From NCBI GenBank assembly GCA_964625465.1, contig CAZVFD010000042.1, forward strand, positions 1 through 8,783: a stretch of 8,783 nucleotides of DNA. Direction: 5' to 3'. This DNA comes from CAZLFQ01 sp964625465 (GTDB taxonomy: Bacteria; Pseudomonadota; Alphaproteobacteria; Rickettsiales; Midichloriaceae). A program made the translations under genes and the position numbers. Positions 1-5,928 of this stretch are shown here, one piece after another. How positions within the stretch are numbered: the stretch's first letter is position 1; the number at the start of each line of letters is the position of its first letter. The notes below the pieces were generated by a model. The model had not been told where the DNA came from, made no database searches, and was given only the letters and a program-made list of their open reading frames with translations.

Positions 1-169
1 AGCCAGAGGCATAGATTGCAAGTGTCGCCAGCAATGCGGCGACTTCATCGGTTTTTGGAAAAAACTCCGCTGCTATAATTTTGGCAAAAATGCCGTAGAG
101 TGCGAAGTCATACATCTCCAAAGCATTACCTAACATTGCGCTAGTGGCAGTTCTTTTTAGTTTTTTCAT
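1..169 (-). CDS. MFS transporter, MHS/ProP-like (N-terminal part only)
   Basis: The reading frame starts at the ATG at 169 and stays open to the left edge, giving 56 residues of an inner-membrane transporter. It begins MKKLKRTATSAMLGNALEMY and continues with DFALYGIFAK and EFFP. The G-x-x-LE-x-(Y/F)DF pattern at the start of the first membrane segment, followed by FFP and an L-A-(I/V)-(Y/F)-A-x-G segment, also occurs in the two full-length transporters at 2523-3806 and 3868-5148. It is therefore a third, more distant paralogue. Family knowledge suggests a proton symporter for a small metabolite such as proline, betaine or a dicarboxylate; the substrate cannot be read from this fragment. An AGG lies about 6 bases before the ATG, like the start sites of the neighbouring pilins. 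A weak TTGCAA (220-225) with a poor -10 may be its promoter. The C-terminus is outside the window. Confidence 0.85.
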   Translation of the reverse strand, partial: MKKLKRTATSAMLGNALEMYDFALYGIFAKIIAAEFFPKTDEVAALLATLAIYASG

Positions 170-235
170 GGCAACCTAAATAGACAATATATTTTGAAAG
201 TAAAACTTTTTATTCCCCTTTGCAACATTAGGCAT

Positions 236-266
236 AAAAAAGCGCTGGAGTTCAACCCAGCGCTTT
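236..266 (-). terminator. Rho-independent terminator of the first pilin gene
   Basis: The bases 241-248 (AGCGCTGG) and 257-264 (CCAGCGCT) form an 8-bp perfect stem, extended by A/T pairs, with an 8-base loop. Read on the minus strand, the stem is followed directly by a run of six T. It lies about 20 bases past the stop codon of the pilin gene at 287-1129. The sequence is unrelated to the terminator of the second pilin gene. Confidence 0.85.
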
Positions 267-286
267 AGTAGAAAGTTTAGTTTTTA

Positions 287-1129
287 TTAATTTAAAGCTA
301 TACCCAACATGCAAGATGTTGCAGTTTGTGCAACAGCGTATGAAGTTGCTGTTGAAGGCACGTCAGTACCTAAAGTACAGGTTAAAGTAGTATTCGAACT
401 ACCTTTTACTACTCTAACAACACCGGTATTAAACCCTACGAATGTACCCGCTGTTGTTCCTGGAACACCATCATCAAGTTTAGCATCTATATTATAAGCT
501 TGCTCACCAGTTAGTGCACCATCAACTAAATTCAATACTGCAGCAGTTGCTGTAGGCTTACCAACGTAAACATAGTTCGTAGCACCAGCACCAAATCCTA
601 TCGCTACAGCGGTAGCACCTCTCGTTAAGTCTGAAGTACCAGATATAAAATATCCAGCACCTGAAATCTTACTAGAAGGTGTATCAAGACCTGGAGTTAA
701 TGCAGAAATAGTATCTGCAATATTAATTATACCAGCACCAACGAAGCCAGCTAATTGCATGTGTTTCCATGCAGCTGAAACTTCTTCACTGGCTGCAGTT
801 GCTGATGGCTCAACCACACCATCACCATCACCATTACATCTACCATCACCAGTTGAAGTACCAGAAACGGAACAGTTGTTTGCACCTGACCAGTAGCTCG
901 TCGCACTAGCGAAGTCACCCGGTACAGCATTAAACCTACCGATGAATCCGTTATAACCAGTTTGATAAGCACGCAAATCAGAAATTACAGAACGAAGTTG
1001 CGCTTGTTTTACTAAGTTAGCCCCCGCTGCAACGCCCGCAACTAAGAAGCCAATTATTACTATTACTATCGATAGCTCCACCAACGTAAAGCCAGCTTGC
1101 GCTATCGGTATTCTATTTATCTTATTCAT
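287..1129 (-). CDS. Type IV pilin-like protein (copy 1)
   Basis: This 280-residue protein has a class III (type IV) prepilin signal. A short leader with basic residues ends at Gly13, followed by FTLVELS with Glu18 (Glu5 of the mature form), then a hydrophobic helix to about residue 40. Prepilin peptidase should cut after Gly13 and N-methylate Phe14. The rest is a Gly/Ala/Thr-rich globular domain. Cys86 and Cys98 bracket a GDG-rich stretch (NGDGDGVVE, 99-107) that looks like a calcium-binding loop. Cys251 and Cys273 near the C-terminus could form the pilin disulfide loop. The start is supported by an AGGT about 6 bases upstream of the ATG. It is a near twin of the gene at 1346-2185. It could be a major pilin or a pseudopilin of a secretion or DNA-uptake machine; no assembly genes are nearby to decide. 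Confidence 0.9.
   Translation of the reverse strand: MNKINRIPIAQAGFTLVELSIVIVIIGFLVAGVAAGANLVKQAQLRSVISDLRAYQTGYNGFIGRFNAVPGDFASATSYWSGANNCSVSGTSTGDGRCNGDGDGVVEPSATAASEEVSAAWKHMQLAGFVGAGIINIADTISALTPGLDTPSSKISGAGYFISGTSDLTRGATAVAIGFGAGATNYVYVGKPTATAAVLNLVDGALTGEQAYNIDAKLDDGVPGTTAGTFVGFNTGVVRVVKGSSNTTLTCTLGTDVPSTATSYAVAQTATSCMLGIALN
423..970. repeat. 548-bp perfectly identical block, copy 1 (second copy at 1482-2029)
   Basis: Read base by base, this block matches 1482-2029 without a single difference (constant offset of 1059, no indel). It covers about codons 54 to 236 of the first pilin gene. Both flanks are clearly diverged: I count about 14 differences in the 122 bases on the 3' side of the gene (301-422) and about 14 in roughly 140 bases on the 5' side (from 971). 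This mosaic suggests recent gene conversion confined to the middle of the gene. Confidence 0.9.
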
Positions 1130-1167
1130 AAATAACCTATTAAAGGATGTTAAAGTGTTTAAATAAC

Positions 1168-1197
1168 ACTATAAAATAAGCCCGCCTTACTTGGCAA
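1168..1197 (-). promoter_or_regulatory. Probable sigma-70 promoter of the first pilin gene
   Basis: On the minus strand, TTGCCA (1192-1197, five of six matches to TTGACA) is followed after 18 bases by TATAGT (1168-1173, five of six to TATAAT). The pair lies about 40 bases upstream of the pilin ATG. A 6-bp inverted repeat (AGTGTT/AACACT, 1154-1170) overlaps the -10 box and could be a regulator site, though it may also be chance. Confidence 0.5.
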
Positions 1198-1298
1198 GGA
1201 TAACTATATCGTAGCGCAGTTTTAGTTAATTCAAAGTTAATTTTCGCAATATTTGTGTTTTTTTGCTTAAACAACGACTAGTAGTAAAGAAACAACAA

Positions 1299-1329
1299 AA
1301 AAAGCACTTGGAATTACCAAGTGCTTTTT
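1299..1329 (-). terminator. Rho-independent terminator of the second pilin gene
   Basis: Bases 1299-1311 (AAAAAGCACTTGG) and 1317-1329 (CCAAGTGCTTTTT) are perfect reverse complements around a 5-base loop. On the minus strand the hairpin ends in a run of T. It lies about 17 bases past the stop codon of the gene at 1346-2185. The A and T runs on both sides could also let it work on the plus strand, but no plus-strand gene ends here. Confidence 0.85.
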
Positions 1330-1345
1330 AAATAGTATTAAGTAA

Positions 1346-2185
1346 TTAATTTAAAGCTACACCCAACATGCAAGATGTTGCAGTTTGTGCAACAGCGTAT
1401 GAAGTTGCAGTCGCAGGCGAGTCGTTACCCAGTGTACAGGTTAAAGTAGTATTTGAACTACCTTTCACTACTCTAACAACGCCGGTATTAAACCCTACGA
1501 ATGTACCCGCTGTTGTTCCTGGAACACCATCATCAAGTTTAGCATCTATATTATAAGCTTGCTCACCAGTTAGTGCACCATCAACTAAATTCAATACTGC
1601 AGCAGTTGCTGTAGGCTTACCAACGTAAACATAGTTCGTAGCACCAGCACCAAATCCTATCGCTACAGCGGTAGCACCTCTCGTTAAGTCTGAAGTACCA
1701 GATATAAAATATCCAGCACCTGAAATCTTACTAGAAGGTGTATCAAGACCTGGAGTTAATGCAGAAATAGTATCTGCAATATTAATTATACCAGCACCAA
1801 CGAAGCCAGCTAATTGCATGTGTTTCCATGCAGCTGAAACTTCTTCACTGGCTGCAGTTGCTGATGGCTCAACCACACCATCACCATCACCATTACATCT
1901 ACCATCACCAGTTGAAGTACCAGAAACGGAACAGTTGTTTGCACCTGACCAGTAGCTCGTCGCACTAGCGAAGTCACCCGGTACAGCATTAAACCTACCG
2001 ATGAATCCGTTATAACCAGTTTGATAAGCTTGTAAGTCAGAAATTACAGACCTAAGCTGAGCCTGTTTTACTAAGTTAGCACCCGCTGCAATACCTGCAA
2101 CTAAGAAGCCAATTATTACTATTACTATTGATAGCTCCACCAACGTAAAGCCAGCTTGCGCTATCGTTTTATTTTGTTTACCCAT
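1346..2185 (-). CDS. Type IV pilin-like protein (copy 2)
   Basis: The frame is open up to 2218, but the better start is the ATG at 2185, which has TTTAGGT about 6 bases upstream and gives a 12-residue leader (MGKQNKTIAQAG) like that of copy 1. The product has 279 residues, with cleavage expected after Gly12, mature FTLVELS with Glu at position 5, one N-terminal hydrophobic helix, the paired-cysteine NGDGDG loop and a C-terminal cysteine pair. It differs from copy 1 in the leader, at two positions in the N-terminal region (Ile for Val in the helix, Gln for Arg after SDL) and in the last 27 residues (NDSPAT for TDVPST, Val for Ile). Everything encoded by the shared 548-bp block is identical. 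It is transcribed ahead of copy 1, but a terminator separates the two, so they are probably separate units. The pilus or secretion system it serves is not in the window. Confidence 0.9.
   Translation of the reverse strand: MGKQNKTIAQAGFTLVELSIVIVIIGFLVAGIAAGANLVKQAQLRSVISDLQAYQTGYNGFIGRFNAVPGDFASATSYWSGANNCSVSGTSTGDGRCNGDGDGVVEPSATAASEEVSAAWKHMQLAGFVGAGIINIADTISALTPGLDTPSSKISGAGYFISGTSDLTRGATAVAIGFGAGATNYVYVGKPTATAAVLNLVDGALTGEQAYNIDAKLDDGVPGTTAGTFVGFNTGVVRVVKGSSNTTLTCTLGNDSPATATSYAVAQTATSCMLGVALN
1482..2029. repeat. 548-bp perfectly identical block, copy 2 (first copy at 423-970)
   Basis: This is the partner of the block at 423-970, identical in every base I compared, with diverged flanks on both sides inside the same gene. 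Transcription units, terminators and upstream regions of the two pilin genes differ, so the identity does not extend to a whole-gene duplication unit. Confidence 0.9.
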
Positions 2186-2522
2186 AGAATTACCTAAATA
2201 AAATAATATAAAAATCAATCACATATATAAGTTTAAATATAACTTGCATCTATTTGCAAGCCTAATGTAGATTGTAAACCCATAAGAGTTAATTTTCAGT
2301 TAAAAAAAGGACTTTAAACACCAATTTACACGGATTTTATACAACCAAGCGTTGTATCCTAGATATTTTCAGCTAAATTGTGGCTGAATACTTATAACAA
2401 GTGGCGACCCTGTCATCCCCGAGAAATCGGGGATCCAGACTTTGTAAAAGCTAGATTCCCACTTCCGTGGGAATGACAAGATATCTTTCAGTCATTGAAC
2501 ATTTTCGCTTACAGCTCTCCGG
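2186..2522. other. 337-bp intergenic region between a pilin start and a transporter stop
   Basis: No gene-like reading frame is evident. It should hold the promoter of the second pilin gene, but no convincing -35/-10 pair is visible. An inverted repeat CTTGCA/TGCAAG lies at 2243-2260. Two more small hairpins are at 2339-2357 (ATACAAC, 5-base loop, GTTGTAT) and 2368-2388 (TTCAGC/GCTGAA). The right part carries the 66-bp double-hairpin repeat (2412-2477). The 11-base string GCTAAATTGTG occurs at 2372-2382 and again at 2522-2532, where it covers the last codons of the transporter gene. Confidence 0.6.
2412..2477. repeat. 66-bp interspersed palindromic element (double hairpin)
   Basis: The element starts GTCATCCCC and ends GGGAATGAC, so its two ends are imperfect inverted repeats of about 27 bases each, and each end is itself a hairpin. 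The left stem is ATCCCCGA/TCGGGGAT with loop GAAA (2415-2434). The right stem is ATTCCCAC/GTGGGAAT with loop TTCC (2455-2474). The middle is CCAGACTTTGTAAAAGCTAG. Repeats with GTCAT-(C-rich hairpin)-GGATCCAG ends are known as abundant small palindromic elements in Rickettsiales and other alphaproteobacteria. It lies just past the stop of the transporter gene and may also stop transcription, though it lacks a T run. Confidence 0.7.
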
Positions 2523-3806
2523 CTAAATTGTGACCTTATAGCTAGGAATAAAGTACCCAATAACTTTCCTTGGCTTGATTGCAACAAGCGCTATTAAGAA
2601 CATGGCACTTACAAAATTCCAATAATATGCTGCGGCAAAAGGCTCATGTGTCTTATTTATTAGCCACAAACAGACCATCGAACATGTGCCACCAAATATT
2701 GCTATTCCTAAATTTAAACAACATGCAATTCCTGAGTATCTTTGCTCTGGAGTAAACAACCCTAGCATAAACGGATAGAGCGGTGCATATATTACAGATA
2801 CCAGTGCAGACAATAATAATATACCTGTGTAAACTGTATTAGCCTCAGTGCTGCACAGCATTTGGAAAATTGCCGTTGATGAAAATAAAACTATAACACA
2901 ACCAAGCGATATAGTTTTTGTGTATCCTAATCTGTCAGATAACGCCCCCATAATCGGCAAAAATATTATCAAACCTAAATTACCTAAAGCTGTATAATAA
3001 AGCGCAGTGTTTGCATCTACCATCATAACGGTTTTGAAAAAAACATTGAGGTAAGTCATTACAAAATAACCTGAAGCACCAGTTAATCCGCCAACCGCTA
3101 TTGTCAAAATTACATTTTTTAAATTAGTTCTGAAAACTTCTCTAATTGGTAATTCAACTATTTTCTTTTTCTTTTTCATCTCCTCAAACACTGGCGTCTC
3201 AGAAACAGACAACAATAAATATAAGCTTCCCATACCAAATACACCACCAAGCATGAATGCATATCTCCAACCATCGCTATCCACGCCAAAATATGAATTC
3301 ATGAACATGCCAACTAATATGGCGAGCAATATCCCTAATGTTAAAGCTGCATTTACAATACCACCTACAAGCCCTGGCTTTAATCCCTTCATGTGCTCTA
3401 ATACAAATATAGAAGCACCCGCTCCTTCACCACCAACACACAATCCTTGGATCAATCTAAATACCACCAACATTATTGGCGCAGCGATACCAATGGTGTT
3501 ATAATCTGGCAGCAATCCTACCATGAACGTAATAATTGCCATTCCAGATACTGCAATGATTAACGCTCTGCGCCTTCCATATTTATCACCTATATGACCG
3601 AACACAACGCCACCAACTGGGCGCATTACAAACCCCACTGCAAACACTGCTAGACTTGAAAGAATTTGAGCAAATTCAGATGAGTTAGGAAAGAATAATT
3701 CACCAATCTTAAGTGCGAAAACTGCATAAATTGTAAAGTCATAAAACTCTAACGCATGCCCAGTAATTGCAGCCAACACAACTTTAAGCGAGGAATTATT
3801 CTTCAT
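2523..3806 (-). CDS. MFS transporter, MHS family (ProP-like)
   Basis: This 427-residue inner-membrane protein has about twelve hydrophobic segments by eye. Hallmarks of the metabolite:H+ symporter branch are present: GHALEFYDF at the first segment, RPVGG (62-66), the loop 2-3 MFS motif GHIGDKYGRRR (70-80), RLIQGLCVGGEGAGA (from Arg117, Glu127), the SETPVFEE element after segment 6, a Lys-rich central cytoplasmic loop (EEMKKKKK), and a PEQRYSGIA element in the second half. Family members carry proline, betaine, citrate, alpha-ketoglutarate or related solutes with protons; the substrate cannot be told from the sequence. The start is supported by AAAGG about 8 bases before the ATG. It is the downstream member of a pair with the paralogue at 3868-5148, 61 bases apart and probably co-transcribed. 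Length is usual for the family and no damage is seen. Confidence 0.92.
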   Translation of the reverse strand: MKNNSSLKVVLAAITGHALEFYDFTIYAVFALKIGELFFPNSSEFAQILSSLAVFAVGFVMRPVGGVVFGHIGDKYGRRRALIIAVSGMAIITFMVGLLPDYNTIGIAAPIMLVVFRLIQGLCVGGEGAGASIFVLEHMKGLKPGLVGGIVNAALTLGILLAILVGMFMNSYFGVDSDGWRYAFMLGGVFGMGSLYLLLSVSETPVFEEMKKKKKIVELPIREVFRTNLKNVILTIAVGGLTGASGYFVMTYLNVFFKTVMMVDANTALYYTALGNLGLIIFLPIMGALSDRLGYTKTISLGCVIVLFSSTAIFQMLCSTEANTVYTGILLLSALVSVIYAPLYPFMLGLFTPEQRYSGIACCLNLGIAIFGGTCSMVCLWLINKTHEPFAAAYYWNFVSAMFLIALVAIKPRKVIGYFIPSYKVTI

Positions 3807-3867
3807 ATATTTAAACCTTTTAATTTAAAATTTAACCTACATGAAAAATATGAAAGTGCAAAAAAAA

Positions 3868-5148
3868 TCAATACTGCATTGCACCATCTTTTGAGTACAC
3901 AATACGCGGACGCGTCGCCATTAACATTATCAATGTTGCAGCACTCATTACACTCCAATAATATGCTGGAGCAAATGTCGATCCTGTCTCTTGAATCAGC
4001 CACAAGCAAATCATGGAACAAGTCCCACCGAATAGCGCAACGCCAAGATTCATACAAAATGCAATTCCTGAATATCTCTGCTCAGGTGAAAAAATCTTTA
4101 GCATGAATGGATAAATCGGCGCATGTATAGATGCAGAAACTGCCGCTAACAAAAATATTCCCAAGTAAATACTGAATACGTCTGAGCTAGATAATAGCTC
4201 GAAAATTGGAATTGAAGTTAATAGCACACAAAAGCAACCCATAACTAAAGTTTTTGTATAGCCCACTATATCAGATAAAGCACCAAACATTGGAATGAAC
4301 ATAATCAAGCAGATGCTTCCAAATGCTGCATATTGTAATGCGATGTTGGCATCATTCATCATTACTGTTTTAAAAAATATGTTCATAAATGCTACAACCA
4401 AGTATCCTGAAACGCCAAAGAACCCTGCATATACGATTGCAAGCATTACATTCTTTTTCCCAGACGATAAAACTCTTTTAATCGGGTATGCTATTGTTTT
4501 TTTGCTCTTCAAAACGTTTTCAAAAACGGGGGTTTCTTTCACTACCATTCTAATATAAACGCCGACCAATCCTAAAATCCCGCCAATCACAAATGCATAT
4601 CTCCATGCATTGCTATCAGCACCAAATCTGGCATTTAAATACATACCAGTAAACATGGCGAGAAGAATCCCAATATTTAAGCCTGCATTTACAATGCCGC
4701 CAACCAACCCTGGTTTTAATTTATGCATATGTTCCAGCATAAATACCGCAGCTCCAGTCCCTTCACCGCCGACACAAAATCCCTGCCCTAATCTACATAA
4801 GACTAATAACAATGGGGCGAGTACACCTATAGAATTATAATTCGGAAGTAAAGCCATACAGAAAGTAATCACCGCCATGCCTACAACAGAAATTGTAAGA
4901 GCTTTTTTGCGACCGTATGTATCACCTACATGACCAAAATAGATTCCACCAATCGGCCTCATTAAAAATCCAACAGCAAAAACAGCAAGACTGGAAAGCG
5001 TCTGCGCAAAAGCAGATTCGTTTGGAAAAAATTCTTTACCAATTTGCACCGCAAAAACCATGTACATGGTAAAATCGAAGAATTCTAAAATATGCCCTAT
5101 AAGAGCTGCAAAAATAATATGGGTAGTTGAGCTTGTTTTTTGCGACAT
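3868..5148 (-). CDS. MFS transporter, MHS family (ProP-like), second paralogue
   Basis: This 426-residue protein is collinear with the product of 2523-3806 and has the same landmarks: GHILEFFDF, RPIGG, the MFS motif GHVGDTYGRKK (72-82), RLGQGFCVGGEGTGA (from Arg119, Glu129), KETPVFE, a basic central loop and SPEQRYSGIA. About twelve membrane segments are visible. The two proteins are similar throughout but far from identical, pointing to an old tandem duplication with possible substrate divergence. It would be the first gene of a two-gene transporter operon. No strong ribosome binding site precedes the ATG at 5148 (only AAAGTAA). The 73-base gap to the antitoxin stop codon at 5222 is AT-rich and has no evident terminator, so read-through from the toxin-antitoxin promoter is possible. 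Confidence 0.92.
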   Translation of the reverse strand: MSQKTSSTTHIIFAALIGHILEFFDFTMYMVFAVQIGKEFFPNESAFAQTLSSLAVFAVGFLMRPIGGIYFGHVGDTYGRKKALTISVVGMAVITFCMALLPNYNSIGVLAPLLLVLCRLGQGFCVGGEGTGAAVFMLEHMHKLKPGLVGGIVNAGLNIGILLAMFTGMYLNARFGADSNAWRYAFVIGGILGLVGVYIRMVVKETPVFENVLKSKKTIAYPIKRVLSSGKKNVMLAIVYAGFFGVSGYLVVAFMNIFFKTVMMNDANIALQYAAFGSICLIMFIPMFGALSDIVGYTKTLVMGCFCVLLTSIPIFELLSSSDVFSIYLGIFLLAAVSASIHAPIYPFMLKIFSPEQRYSGIAFCMNLGVALFGGTCSMICLWLIQETGSTFAPAYYWSVMSAATLIMLMATRPRIVYSKDGAMQY

Positions 5149-5221
5149 AGTTACTTTGATAGAAATTTTTATATCTCGAGGTTACAAGATATTAAGCAAG
5201 TTATCAAACTCCTAATTCATG

Positions 5222-5296
5222 TTACTTTCTTAAAATTCTTTCAACAATTTTAGGTTCTGCGGCTATGACTTTGAGAAATAATTTTGCTGAGCGTTC
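5222..5296 (-). pseudogene. C-terminal part of the HTH antitoxin, separated by the assembly gap
   Basis: Directly left of the unknown bases the minus strand reads ERSAKLFLKVIAAEPKIVER and then ILRK and a stop (TAA at 5222-5224). This matches the usual C-terminal tail of small HTH antitoxins of the YiaG-like type (COG2944), where WEQGRRQP-E-x-x-A is followed by a helix of the form LLRVIxxEPE. It therefore completes the N-terminal part at 5309-5572. With the ten unknown bases counted literally, the two parts are in the same frame, but a TAG stop at 5309-5311 lies between them. Together they give about 111 residues, the normal size for the family. Confidence 0.7.
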
Positions 5297-5306
5297 NNNN
5301 NNNNNN
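5297..5306. other. Assembly gap (ten N)
   Basis: Ten unknown bases mark a join between contigs. It falls inside the antitoxin gene, so its true length is uncertain and the apparent stop codon next to it should not be trusted. A short collapsed repeat or an insertion sequence may be hidden here. Confidence 0.95.
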
Positions 5307-5308
5307 CC

Positions 5309-5572
5309 CTATTCTTGGCAGCGCCCTTGCTCCCATTCTTTTACTGAAGAGACTGTAAAACCATAATGTTCAGCAAATTCTTTCTGAGTAAACCCAAAAT
5401 TTTTTCGTATTAAAGCAACATCTATTTTTTCTGGAATTTTTATCGCGCGTGTTTCCAAAGAGATTTCACCTTTTTTATGCGCTCTCATTTCTCGCACAGC
5501 AGCAACTATATCCGATTCCTTTCTGAAAACTTTAGTATTTGTTTTATTTTTTATTACCATTTTTTTTGTCAT
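5309..5572 (-). CDS. HTH-type antitoxin (XRE/YiaG-like), N-terminal part up to the gap
   Basis: The 87 visible residues hold a poorly conserved N-terminal arm (1-50) and then a helix-turn-helix: IRKNFGFTQKEFAEHYGFTV (55-74), then SSVKEWEQGRCQ. That is the pattern of antitoxins that pair with RelE-like toxins and bind their own promoter. The apparent stop after residue 87 lies two bases from the assembly gap, and the missing tail is found on the other side (5222-5296). In the family a Pro usually follows the WEQGRxQ motif; here Glu and a stop follow, which suggests that the contig end is wrong or that foreign DNA is inserted. The start is certain: AGGAGG lies 5 bases before the ATG, and the toxin stop codon ends one base upstream, so translation is coupled in toxin-antitoxin order. 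Confidence 0.8.
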   Translation of the reverse strand: MTKKMVIKNKTNTKVFRKESDIVAAVREMRAHKKGEISLETRAIKIPEKIDVALIRKNFGFTQKEFAEHYGFTVSSVKEWEQGRCQE

Positions 5573-5573
5573 A

Positions 5574-5890
5574 TCAACCTCCTCTTAATCCCTTAATAAT
5601 ACTCCGAAGAATTTTCTTATCTTTAGCAGAAATATTTTCTTGTTCACTTTTTGCATAGATATCAAGCAAATATATTTCATCCTCAATCAACCAATAATAA
5701 GTATTCTAACTCCGCCACTCTTTCCCTTACCTTGCCTTGCAGCCCTAGCTTTACGAATACCCTCTGTACCAACGATTACTGGCCACTTTTTAGGATCTAG
5801 CGCAATTTCGTTCTCCGCCTCAACGGCCTCGCTCTCCGTCAGTAACTTTCGAAGTTTACGTTTATATACATGTGTTCGAATTATCTGCAT
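5574..5890 (-). pseudogene. RelE-like toxin broken by a one-base deletion
   Basis: From the ATG at 5890 the frame gives MQIIRTHVYKRKLRKLLTES ... GTEGIRKARAARQGKGKSGG, then VRIL (residue 64), and leaves the family pattern. In another frame, starting at 5699, the protein continues YYWLIEDEIYLLDIYAKSEQ and ends in KGLRGG and a stop at 5574. Restoring one T in CTTATTAT (5699-5701) joins both parts into 105 residues. That is the normal length and layout of RelE/ParE-superfamily toxins of the COG4737 type (GIRKxRxARQGKGKSGGxRxxYYW...IYAKxE). Such toxins cleave mRNA at the ribosome. With the frameshift the protein ends early, after IIG, and lacks its last strands and C-terminal helix, so it is probably inactive unless the deletion is a sequencing error. 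The frame could be extended upstream to 5908, but that ATG lies inside the promoter and operator, so 5890 is preferred. Confidence 0.8.
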
Positions 5891-5896
5891 ATCCCT

Positions 5897-5925
5897 ATAG
5901 TACGGCATTGCCGTACTAATGTCAA
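5897..5925 (-). promoter_or_regulatory. Promoter of the toxin-antitoxin operon
   Basis: A perfect -35 box TTGACA (minus strand, 5925-5920) is followed after exactly 17 bases by TACTAT (5902-5897, four of six matches including the key A2 and T6). Transcription should begin at about 5890, at or next to the toxin ATG, so the mRNA would have almost no leader. Confidence 0.7.
5898..5918. promoter_or_regulatory. 21-bp palindromic operator, probably bound by the HTH antitoxin
   Basis: Ten-base arms TAGTACGGCA and TGCCGTACTA surround a single central base with no mismatch. The palindrome fills the spacer between the -35 and -10 boxes and overlaps the -10 box. This is the place where an antitoxin dimer would block RNA polymerase. 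That the antitoxin of this locus binds it is inferred from how type II systems autoregulate. Confidence 0.7.
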
Positions 5926-5928
5926 TAA

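Noticed and set aside
309..497. 62-residue plus-strand frame, repeated at 1368-1556
   Set aside because: It is antisense to the pilin genes and appears twice only because the genes are duplicated. It has no ribosome binding site and no family pattern.
818..852. CCATCACC-type short repeats resembling a tandem or CRISPR-like array
   Set aside because: They encode the Gly-Asp-rich loop of the pilin in frame and have no spacer structure.
751..972. 73-residue minus-strand frame inside pilin copy 1
   Set aside because: It is an out-of-frame shadow. In the twin gene the equivalent frame is not kept open to the same start, and its low-complexity VMVMVMV stretch is just the GDGDG codons read one base off.
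3756..4106. 116-residue plus-strand frame across the two transporter genes
   Set aside because: It is antisense to the ends of both transporters, lacks a start signal and has no recognisable domain. The same holds for the plus-strand frames at 3253, 4295 and 4610 and the minus-strand frame 3803-4057.
5640..5900. 86-residue plus-strand frame over the toxin gene
   Set aside because: It is antisense to the toxin, whose two frames carry clear family motifs.
5891..5908. Upstream start of the toxin (MPYYRD...)
   Set aside because: These codons lie within the operator and the -10 box, upstream of the expected transcript start.
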